64,000 nt of DNA from Hypomyces perniciosus (Eukaryota > Ascomycota > Sordariomycetes > Hypocreales > Hypocreaceae): positions 620,001-684,000 of the forward strand of contig SPDT01000002.1 in NCBI GenBank assembly GCA_008477525.1, in the 5' to 3' direction. Position 1 is the first letter of the stretch. Each line of letters starts with the position of its first letter. Of the stretch, positions 22,319 through 32,896 are shown in pieces. The position numbers and the translations under genes are program-made. The notes under the pieces were generated by a model. The model ran no database searches and was not told the origin of the DNA. It saw only the letters and a list, made by a program, of their open reading frames with translations.

Positions 22319-25300
22319 ATGAGTCTGACGACAGAATTTTCGCCCCTCTCTGTGTCCTCCTCTGGAGAAGTTGACATTTCGCTCTTCTTCCAGAATGCTG
22401 TATTCAGCATTGTCCCAGCTAGTTCCCTCCTCCTCTTCTTCCTTGTCACCATCCCCGTCCACTATGCCCAGAGCCGCTATGAAAAGGATGCAAAAACCAC
22501 AGGCCGAGTATCTGTCCGCCGCGAGCTATCTGTGGCCGTAAGTTATTCGTCGTTTCTGCGCAATAGTTTCACCATCCGCTAACCATCAAGTCCACTCTTG
22601 GTTTACTCGTGCTGCTACACATTACGTCAATGACACTGTACACTCAACTAGATAGTTCATCGCTATTACGGAACCCAGCCGCAATACCAGCCTATGCTAT
22701 TAGAACCGCCGGATCTGTCACATTATTCATTGCTTACCTGGTCAGAGGGGCTCGTATTAGGTATATCGTCGGCTTCTACCTTCTTCTGACAGCTATTCTG
22801 GATGGCATCACCATTCATACACTCTGGACACTCTCATTTCGGCGCTCACAAGATGCCTTGGAGCTTTCCATCTCTGGTCTACAGACAATTGTAACTGTTG
22901 TGGCAGTGGTCCTCTTATCGTACGAAGCTGTGGCATCATCGTCATCATCACAGCAACCTCCAAATGGCGGGGTAAAGGTCGAGGAGCAGACAAGCAGCAC
23001 TGCTTCTACCCTCTTCTTCGGCTGGCTTTGGGACCTTCTAGCCTTCGGAAGAACAAACAAGATAGTCGAGGAGGATCTCCGACATATAGATTACCATCCC
23101 CGCGCTATATACCGCCAGAGCGAGCCAGGAGCAAACCACTTTGGTCAAACCGCCGCCCAAGACTTCATCTGGACCGCCATATTGCAGTACATGGCTGTTT
23201 GCCTACTCCAAATATGCCGCGCTGCTGCGACTTTGGTGCAGCCTCTGATAGTCCAGGGAATTGTGGAATTTCTTCAAGGAAACCAGCACTCATCTAGGGG
23301 TGCATGGCTTGTGATAGCCATGTTCTTCGAGTGAGTCGTTGCCCACAGCTTCGTTCGGCGTCCCACTAACGTCTTGTTGTTCTGTAGCCAATTAGCCATC
23401 TGCCTTTTGAGCTCCCACGGCGATCACCTCCTGGACCAGCTAGGGTACCGCACTCGGTCCTATCTCGTCCATCAGATCTTCCGCCGCTCAATTCACCCTA
23501 GCCTACTGGTTGGCGCCGAAGACAATGCTGGTTCCAAGGCCTTGGTTCATGTCTCTGTCGATACGGCCATGGTCGTTTCAGGAATTTCAGTCTCCAGTCA
23601 TGCTGGCAATTGTTTTGACGTTTGTCCCTGTGGCCATGAGCCCATCCATATCTCGAAGCCAGGGCCTTTCCCTACAAGCGACCGAGCGGCGAATTCAAGC
23701 CATGAAGCAACTTGTCTCCAACTCAAGAAATACTCGGATCGGCGCGATGCAGGACCTAGCCGCTGAGCAGATTCGGCAGAGCCGTATGACAGAAATTTCG
23801 GCGGCTGCTACCCACCGTCGCAATCTAAGAGTTGTTATTGTAGTCGGTGAGTATATCCAGTATCACTTGGGAAAGCTGTGGAGGAACCCTTACTGAATTT
23901 AATGATAGCCATGTCTGTCAACAGCCTGTGTATCCTGGCCGCTTTTGGAGGGTTTTCGCTTATCCCACAACTAAGTATCGACTATTCAATTCTGGTCGCC
24001 TCGTTTTCCACGCTTCAGATCATGATTTCACCGCTTTTAAGCATGATTCAAATGCTTCCTGGTGTCATCACCGCGATTGTGAGTTGGAAACGCATCAGAG
24101 CATATCTACAATCTTCGCCCGAGTCGCCGTTATTCCATGGCCACAACACACCACCTGCAAACAAGAAGTCTTCCCAGAAGCAAGAAGTGAAGAAGAATGC
24201 TACTGGTGTGGCATTCAGTGAGGTCACTATAGGCTGGACTGTGGAACAGGCTGAGCTTCGGAATGTGAGTTTTTCACTCCCACCGGGTAGGGTTGGCATT
24301 TTCACAGGTCCATCGCTGTCTGGCAAATCCACTCTCCTCAAAACCATCTTGGGCTGCACACACATCCAGGCCGGACAAATGAGCATCAATAATTCCCGCG
24401 TTGCTTTCTCAGACCAGACACCTTGGTTTCTACCCAACAGATCAGTGAGGGATAACATTATACTCGACCAACCTTTTGACGAGACTTTGTATAGCAAGGT
24501 CATCCACTGTTGTTGCTTGACTCATGATTTCGGAATGATGAGCAATGGAGATGGAACCTTGATCGACAGCACTGGGTCTCCTCTCAGTGGTGGACAGAGG
24601 AAAAGAGTCGCCCTAGCTCGAGCCCTCTATTACCAGCCGCAGCTGCTTCTCTTGGATGATCCGTTCACGGGGTTAGACACCAGGACCAAAAATAAGGTTG
24701 CCGAAAATATATTTGGGCCTGAAGGGTTTGTCACTTTACGGCCCCAGATGGTAGTTTTATTAAGCTCGACAGGAAGTGTGTGGATTCCAGTGATGTATCT
24801 CTGCTAACAGGCCTCCCACAGTACCGAGTTTCCTCGCTAGTTATCGCAGTGTACAGATCTTCCAACTTGATGACGGCAAACTGCAACCTCTTGATCCCTC
24901 CGAGATATCAGTGTCTTCGAATGACAATGTCCCTGCAGATGACATGGAGGAAGAATTGATTCAAAAGGTACATTCCATAAAAGAAACAGAGCAGAGGAAA
25001 TCCAGCACCCCCGAAAAGGTGGTGATGGACAGCCCTGCGGAGTCGGCGAACGACTTGGAGAGCCACGAAAGCCCAGACGATACTAAAGGAGCAGGACCCG
25101 GCCCATACCGAGCATACTTGAAATCCTTTGGGACTCGATTTAATATGGCCTTTGTTGGCGCCTTCTTGGTGATCAATGTCGGTATTGAAAGAGGCAGTAG
25201 TAAGTACAAATTCTGTCGCAGAGTGACGTGGACGAGCTACCACCTCGCTGTCGTCTTCCGGAGCAAACAGAATTGTTCGGGGCTAACCAAAAATACTACA

Positions 25301-27335
25301 TAGCCTTTTGGCTGTCTCACTGGGCTGACCGGTATTCCACGGGAAGTCCAAGTGTCAATGACGGCTATTACATTGGTATATACTCATCCTTCACGGTCGC
25401 TGGAGTTGTCACCATGTTCCTCTGTCTCTGGTATGTCACAAGTCATGGAATGATGTTGATTCAAATTGGCCAAGTTGCTCATTCTTATGCAGGCTTTTCT
25501 TCATGAAGATGATACCCGAAAGTGGACTTGGTCTTCACAGGCAAATGACGGCCACTTGTTTACGGTACGGCTGAAATGACTACTGGCATCCACTCGTGGC
25601 CGCGAAATTTTGCGACTAACACAGATCAGGGCACCTACTTCTATCACTGAAGAAACGAAATTCGAGGTCATAAATCGGCAAGTGTAAATTTATGCGTGTT
25701 ACGACATGCTGCTAACGTGATTAGATTCACCCATGATATAGAAGCAGTGGACATGGCTTTGCCGCAAGCACTTCTAAATCTCGTCGTCGGTCAGTCATGG
25801 TCTCTTATCATTATCGTGAGGCGTCCTAAAAATGGTACTGACATATCATAGCTGTTGGACTTATTGTTGGCTCGATTGTAGCCATTGGCATTGGTGCCCC
25901 GTATACTCTAATTATCATGGCTGTTCTGCTACCGCCCATCTGGCTCTTGCGGAACCACTATCTCGCAACATCTTCCCAGCTACGAACGCTCCAGGTGGCT
26001 TCCCAGGCACCTATGCTAGGGACTCTAAGCGCGGCTTTGGAGGGTCGAATCACGTTGCGAGCCTTCCGTCTCGAAGAGTACATAACCAAGGTCATGTCTG
26101 ATCGAATCTATGAGGCGCAGCGCCCGGGATATCTATTCAAGTCCATCCAGACTTGGATGTTCCTTATGCTTGATCTAGGTAATGTATGCATCTCAACAAG
26201 TCTTGCTGCTCTGTTGGTTGGACTCCAAGTGCAGAGCAGGGTAAGTTGGGGAGGAATCGCCTTGCTCAATGCAATCAGTATAGGCCAAGATTTGAAGCTG
26301 TTGCTGAACTGGTACACCATGTTGGAAACAATGATGGCGTCTGTAGAAAGGATATTGGACTACATAACGAATACGCCGCAGGAGGATGCCAAGTGTCTAC
26401 CTAGCCCAAATCCCGCTGAAAAGTGGCCCATGATGGGAACTGTTGAGCTTCGGGACCTTACTCTTGCCTATAGGTTTGTATATGGCTGGTATTACCCAAG
26501 CTGGTACTCTAAACTAATCTTTTTGGCAGGGACCAAGAAATCGTCCAGCATGTCAGTATCAAGATACCGAGTAGGGCCAAGGTTGCTATCCTCGGACGAA
26601 CAGGCAGGTATGTATGCCTAGCTTAACCAGCTCTATATATACAGGCAGTAATAACTCTTCATAGTGGGAAAATATCATTAATGCAAGCCTTCTTCGGTCT
26701 TATACAAAAGACGCAGGGATCCATTATCGTTGACGGTGTGGACCTGGGACCGGTATCTGGTCAAACGCTGCGAGAATGCCTCGTCGACCACCCTCAGCAG
26801 ACGCTTTTTAACAGCATGGCCACGGTTCGCCAGAATTTAGACTCATTTATGACACGCTCAGAGGAAGAGATCCGAAACTGTCTGGCGAAAGTGGCGAACG
26901 GGCAGGCTATGTGTGATGAGATAGCGGCCCATCTGGATACCAAGTGGGAGACCTGCAACTTCGCAATAGGCTGGCAGCAACGCATAGGACTGGTGAGGAC
27001 TTTACTGAGGGAGTCTTCCATATACATCTTTGATGAGCCGACAAGCGGGTGAGTCCATGAACGGTCAAATAAGGAGCGTTTTGATCATGCGCTAATAGCC
27101 CACTTGCAGTATGGATGAAGAGAGCCACCAGGCGATTATGGATGCCATTTTTGACCATCTCTCTGACAAGACTGTCCTCCTTGTCACACATACGATGTTA
27201 GGGATTGAGAAGTTTGACATTGTCATGGTCATGTCAGATGGGCAGCTGATTGAGACGGGTAAGCCGTCAGACTTGCTGGTAGATACGTCAAGCCATCTGT
27301 ATCAGTTCGTTCATAGCGTCACAGAAGTAGAATAA
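22319..27335 (+). CDS. ABCC-type ABC transporter, frameshifted and partly degenerate
   Basis: This looks like a fungal multidrug-resistance-type full transporter (TMD0-TMD1-NBD1-TMD2-NBD2). Exons: 22319-22537, 22591-23330, 23388-23846, 23909-24775, 24822-25199, 25304-25430, 25493-25564, 25630-25677, 25725-25789, 25852-26473, 26530-26607, 26665-27048, 27110-27335. Phase is kept across all twelve introns; that at 25678-25724 appears to be GC-AG. NBD1 is complete: Walker A GPSLSGKST, signature LSGGQ, Walker B LLLLDDP. Within exon 3, near 23560-23600, the frame changes by one and about 25 residues usual in this family seem missing: before it reads VHVSVDTAMVVSG, after it LQATERRIQAMKQLVSN. NBD2 is abnormal: Walker A ends GSGKIS instead of GK(S/T), and the signature is AIGWQQ. 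Either a decaying gene or a sequence error plus a naturally asymmetric transporter. Confidence 0.8.
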
Positions 27336-28899
27336 GTAGGTGGCGATCAGATCGTCGATTGTTGGTGTATTAAACCACGTAATTAAAACATACCTGGCAA
27401 TCAGGGAAGCTGGGCTCATGGTCTAAAATCCAGCACTTTGGTCAACTGGAGTATGCGAGAATTACAACGACCTTTCTTAAAGGTATATTGGTAGATACGA
27501 GCCATGGCCCCTAAAACATTCTCCCAATATCATCACATGTTGCTCTAATTGAATGTAGAGATTAAATTTATCACTGAAACTTCTTCATTAGTTTTTAGCT
27601 GCATGTACTCCGTCCCATGCAAGGCCCCAATTTCAGCGGGCTGACCCAGTCAGGGAATCGAGGCGCTTAACTTCGAAGACATCAATAGAGTGGTCGTCAT
27701 GAAGTTTCAATTAAGATTTTCGTGTGAGTGTAGGATAAAAATATTTTTTTATAAAATAGAAGTATATACTGGAGATCGGTATAGGCCAAGTTGGTAAAAA
27801 TATGGCAAAGACATGATAAGCACCCGCTGAAGGCACATATATATTATCCTGCTCATGTACATACTTCATACACCATGAAGAAAACATGACATCCCATCAA
27901 CGTATACCGTAACGTTCATCCATAGCTGACCTTGGGCACGTGCACACCAGACGCCTCGTGGGCTGCCAGGCTCTTGACCTCAAACAGTGTTACCATTTTG
28001 GGCATGAGCAGTGGCGTTCTGCTTTGTAGATGCAAGGTATTGGACGCTCGATGTTGCCCTTGGAGTGGGTGTGACTTGGGTGATAGTTGACATGCCAGCT
28101 ACTTGAACGGAGGCCACATTGTTGAAAGGCTGGTCGTTTTCGCACTCTCCAAGCCACCTTGCCATTGCATAGCCACCAACAGGGGTAGCTACAGTATTGG
28201 CTGGCGGAGCCTGGTTGGCCTGTTGGGATCGCGGACGAGTGACACTAGTAAAACGAGTGTTGTTCTATACCAATGTCGTTCAGATAAATGACCAATATTG
28301 GGCTTGTCCATTCCTAACATAACAAATGATATACCACTAAAGCACATACCATTTCCACAGACAAGTAGCGAACAGTGGTAACTATGTTATGGTTCTCGGT
28401 GTCAGGTAGGTAGGTAGATTTGAGACAACTGATCCGTCTGATGTTGGCTAGATTCCACAGCCTAGATGTGACGGAGACGAAATGCACAGAGCAGTGTAAA
28501 GTCACCGTTATTGTTGACATAGAATAGTGACAGGAGTCCACATTTCTAAAACTATGGGAGCGAACAGATATACATATTTATATAGCTTTGCGAGGGCTTT
28601 TCATCTTCGTTTTTCGATTTGGGCCGCCATAGTTCTGTTTTTGAGGTTTGCACTTGAGACTTAAGACATACAGGCGCATTCCAAGACACATTACAGTAAG
28701 ACTATACCAAATTAGGAACATATTGTGCCGATGTGTGGGTCACCCGTTATCTAGTGTACATACCTTCGGGAACACCAACTATTAGATAAAAGGACATCCT
28801 ATTTTAGTTGGCACAGCCCTGTGGTTGTGGTGTGGGACGTGATGAGAAGAACCGCCGGTCTATTTGTAACATTAGTGTGACTCGACAGGAGACTCTGTG
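27336..28899. other. AT-rich intergenic, no gene seen
   Basis: This 1.6 kb follows the ABC transporter. It is AT-rich (around 27700-27800 especially) and has only short, motif-free open frames on both strands. It leads into the SNF2-type relic on the minus strand. Confidence 0.4.
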
Positions 28900-29690
28900 A
28901 ACTACAGTTACGATGTTAACATACCTGAGGGTTCAGATGATCTTCAGCTCATCGATTCACGGAGGCCTGGAGCCCATCTACTGTGTCCAACGTTTTCGAC
29001 TTTCGCTCCGGGTTACTGCAATTGGCCCAGTTCTGGTAAAATAAGTATACATCGAAAACGCCATTCCAGTCTGTCTGGACTGCGTTAAAGAATGGATTGA
29101 GTCTTGCAGCAGGCATAAAGATGATTTGTGGTTTGAAACGTTGCCCGTCTGCTGGTTGAAGCTGACCCTAAGCTTCCTCTCCCTGTCTTCAATTCGGAAC
29201 TGCAAAGCGAGCAGGGTCACAAAAGTTTTCCCAGTTCCGCATTTGCTTAATAAGAAGGCACCTCGAAGCGGGCTCCCTAGCATTACTATATTATTAGCTA
29301 GTAGTAACTCCGATTGCCCTACATTACCCTGGTTGCAATAGATTACTACTCTTATTGCAATAGATACTATCATTGCGATAAATAGCTCCTATGCAGCTGG
29401 TATTTATATTAGTAGTATAATATCTACAATATATTTGTAAAAACCCCCCAATACCCTGTCGGCTAACCGTCTGATCAGAATCCGCTGGTGCCAACGGGTA
29501 TTCTCAAAGTCTATCGTTGTTTTTGCCACAAACACAGCTTTCTCGCGGAGCAAGACACAGCCCCAATCCCGTTGAACGCGTGAGTCTACACGTGACGCAT
29601 CTGTTCTCTTCCTAAACCAGCGACATGGAATAATACGGACAGCCTCTTTTAATGTTCGCAGACCTGAGTCCACCCCAAGGTGCTGTATTT
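28900..29690 (-). pseudogene. Broken SNF2-type ATPase gene fragment
   Basis: Read on the minus strand, pieces of a SNF2/helicase-like ATPase appear in shifting frames. Between about 29280 and 29170 is LRGAFLLSKCGTGKTF, a Walker A motif in the form typical of SNF2-like proteins, followed by VTLLALQF. After a frame change, from about 29133 to 28950, comes KPQIIFMPAARLNPFF and then NPERKSKTLDTVDGLQ, which resembles the next conserved stretch of such proteins. A possible upstream exon lies at 29694-29404. An AT-rich run with several stops (about 29340-29450) splits the two. No intact frame spans the motif region, so this is a relic. Which SNF2 subfamily it came from cannot be told. Confidence 0.6.
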
Positions 29691-29699
29691 TCATCCGAT

Positions 29700-31134
29700 A
29701 TTAGTCGATCTACGCTGAATGACAGTGGCCAGACATACCCAATCGATTGACTGGTCGAAGTCAATTTCCCTGTTTGTTATATTTGCCATGGATCGCACTA
29801 GACTAGACTCAAGCAATTTAACTTCGTATCCGCAAGTTTCTGTCATGAACCTGCTGAACTTGGCAGCTTTGACTTGTTCAACCACCCTCCTACCCTACAC
29901 GACACTGCCCAAGTCGTCGGGATAATTCCCGTTAGCCTGGTCCAACCTCAGAGCTTCTATGCCTTATTTCCTTGTGTACAGTAATTACCTATGGCTGTAA
30001 ACTTACAAGCTTGGTTGTTGGGGTATTAGTAAAGTGCTTCTATGTACAGCTGTTTGGTACGCCGTCTCAGCACCTATCGGCACGATGTTTTTGGGTTGTG
30101 TGTACTCCGTACGTTTCCTGGCAATAAAGTAGACAAAAAATTGGCGAGGCTGTCCGCTGTCCTGAAATCCGCTTCATGTACATGTATTACGACGTCAGGT
30201 GACGTTTCCGCATGATAATTTGTGACTTGCATTGTGCTTTCGAGTGGCAAAAATAAACGGGGATAAGATGCCGCAGCGCATTGGAAGCGAGGCATGCTTA
30301 CTTGATTTGATGCTAGACTTTCTTTTCCCAACCCCAGCTGAGCCCCTAAGCCGGGCAAAGTAAATCCGGGACGTCGGATCATGTTGGAGATTGGATGGAT
30401 TCCTCAAAAGAACTGTTTCGGGCTCGGCGGCTCTGGAGGAGGGAGATCAGGGTTTATGAACGAGCATTTCCTCCGTATGGTCGCGAGGACAGCAGCACGA
30501 CGTAATAATATGTGACTCGGCGGCTCGCGATGAGCTGCCATAGGGGAAATAGGAGTCTATCCCCTGGCTGTTTCACACCTTGATCCCTGATTGGTGTGTA
30601 GATGAGTCCTCATCACACCGCTTCTGAGGCTCCGTAAATACGGAATCAAGTGGGGAGTATTGACGTTGACTCCCAGCCGCGCGAATACATACTGCTCGTA
30701 AACAATCAACACAATGCTACGAGGCAACCTGTCTCTTCCATTCTTCTAAACACCTGACACACTACTACTCGTAGCATCACTACGATAGTATAGCCAAGAG
30801 CTAACTGAGCGGCTCTGGACGATTTCTGGTTCACATTGACCCGAATCTTAGGTAGCTGTCAGCAAATCATTTGCTGATCCCCGCCCTGACCGGGGTCTTA
30901 TATCACATCAATCTCGGGCAGCAAAGCAGTCATCAAGCTTCATCCCCGCGACAAGGCAAAAACTCATTATCACCTACTGTCTTTCACCTCTCCCATCGAA
31001 AGGAATCTGGGCCGCATCCAACGTAAGATACAACATATGCCAAGTGCTGGTTTGGTTTGGCTGGATCTTTGTTCCGCTAACTTAGCTCAGTGGATCACGC
31101 CAACTTCGACGAGACGCCATCACTCACCAGCGCG
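29700..31134. other. Intergenic with 5' UTR intron of the TPR gene
   Basis: No gene is supported here. A GTACTCCGTAC half-site lies at 30102-30112. Just before the TPR gene, a probable 5' UTR intron runs 31023-31090 (donor GTAAGA, branch GCTAAC, acceptor CTCAG). The remaining sequence should hold that gene's promoter. Confidence 0.4.
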
Positions 31135-32896
31135 ATGCCTATGTCCAAGCCCAAATTACTGGAATACCACTCTACGGCACCACGCAAGCATCATGCCCAA
31201 GCTCCCCCAACGGCCGCGTTTGTGAACTGGAGGAGTGTGTCCCTGGCGGCCGCCTCCGAGGCAGATCCCACCTCGGACATCCCTCGTTCGGACGACGCCA
31301 ATATCTTATTGGTGCTTCTGTGCTTTTTTTCACCTGGCGACAAAATTTGCCTGGATTTCCTCCTCCGAGGAGGTGCGAAGCGTGAGCGATGGAGCAAACG
31401 TGGCGGGATTGAAGTTGTCGATGCTATCCAGGCCGGCCTGGTTCCCGAACTATCCGGCCTACTCACAGATATTGTGAGATTGACCAAGGCTTTCCACGAG
31501 CTGGAGCAGTCAGTAGTCTTACGCAACCATGACGAAACGTACAGCATCGACGAGGGCACGATTGTTCGAATCTATGACAGTCTTCCTTCGGAGATCGGTC
31601 CCTTTTGGCGACTCCAAGCGCTGATCGTTGCGTATAGATCGATCCCTTGGAAGTACATTGAACCACCGTGAGTTTGTCTTCTTTTACCTTTTTATTTTCC
31701 TTCGGCAATATTCCCATACTAACGACAATAGCATTGCGAATGCGCGGGCCTGGTATCTGCCTCACTTGAAGCATGCAACCCTGGCATTTCGCGATGATAT
31801 CGAACTCCTAAATGTCAGGACGAAAACCGATCTTGCACTTTCTTTAGTTGAGGCGTCTAGACTTGCGGACATCAAGTCAAGACGTCTTATCATTGCTGAA
31901 GCAAAGTCTGTGGCACACGGCATCGACAACCCATATCTTCAATCATCCGTCGCTCTTGGAGACTCTGCTCAGTCTCGAATTGCAGGAGAGGTAGAAATGG
32001 CCATGATTGCCGTTCAAAGTTCAGTTCAAGATGTTCAGACCGACAGTGGTATCGCAGACCCAAGAATGCATTCCGCAGCCGGTCAGACTTCTATCCAACA
32101 GGCTCTGAACTACGTTCAAGCCGATGACCTTATTGGTGCAGAGAAATCTCTCCTAGAGTGGATGCCTCTCAGCGAAAACTCATCAACCATGGAACAAGTC
32201 ACTCTATTCCGCAAGAACATGCTGCTGGGGCGAATCTATCGGTATAGAGGCTCTTTCAACAAATCCCGTTTGTATCTCGAGAGGGCACGAACTTTCGTCA
32301 ATGACCGCGCTGACCTCAACTTCCACGAGGATCGTCGCGATTTATACTGTGACCTTGCCGATACGCTCCGGGAACTCAATGACAATGGCTCTGCGGAGCG
32401 TCATTTGCGTGCAGAGATCGCACGACGAGAGAAGAATCGCGTCATATCTGGTAGCCGCAGTCTCCTCGATATATCGCTTGCAGAAGCGCTTTTTGCCCAA
32501 GACCGATTCGAGGAATCGGAAAGGATCTGCAAGAACATACTACGCACCCGCCCTAACCTTCTGAGGATCGAGCAGCTGCGTCTGTACATCACCCTCGCAA
32601 AGTTATGCCACACGGCTTTTGACTATGAAGGCGCGCTGTCTCATTGGAAGAGCGCGATGGGCGTCATGGGCAGGTTTCGCCCTGCAAATGGTCCTACGAC
32701 TCGAGTAATTATCCTCTCCATTTGCGACATCCTGCACCGACTAGGCAGGAACGAGCTTGCGGCAGAATATTTGAAGCAATTGCACTCTCTAGGAGAGTTG
32801 CAAAGACCAGGAGGCGTTGACTTTTGGATCGCAGGCTTGAGGCAATGGATGGAATTCCTAGAAGCGCAAGAGAGCTCTCGTCGCAGCCGCTTGTAA
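31135..32896 (+). CDS. TPR-type protein resembling a STAND C-terminal half
   Basis: Two exons (31135-31667 and 31732-32896) join across a 64-nt intron in phase and give 565 aa. The start is the ATG giving MPMSKPKLLEY; no earlier ATG is in frame. Residues from about 60 to 200 (NILLVLLCFFSPGDKICLDF, later FWRLQALIVAYRSIPWKYIE) resemble the winged-helix and helical region that follows the nucleotide-binding domain in fungal STAND/NLR-like proteins. The rest is alpha-helical with repeats in TPR style, for example MLLGRIYRYRGSFNKSRLYL and LAKLCHTAFDYEGALSHWKS. There is no P-loop or nucleotide-binding domain in front. It could be a truncated STAND protein, a separate adaptor, or an unrelated TPR protein. 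No signal peptide or TM segment is seen. Confidence 0.7.

Noticed and set aside
22062..22322. An open frame just upstream of the ABC transporter
   Set aside because: It has no homology signal I can see, overlaps the transporter start and is more likely 5' UTR.
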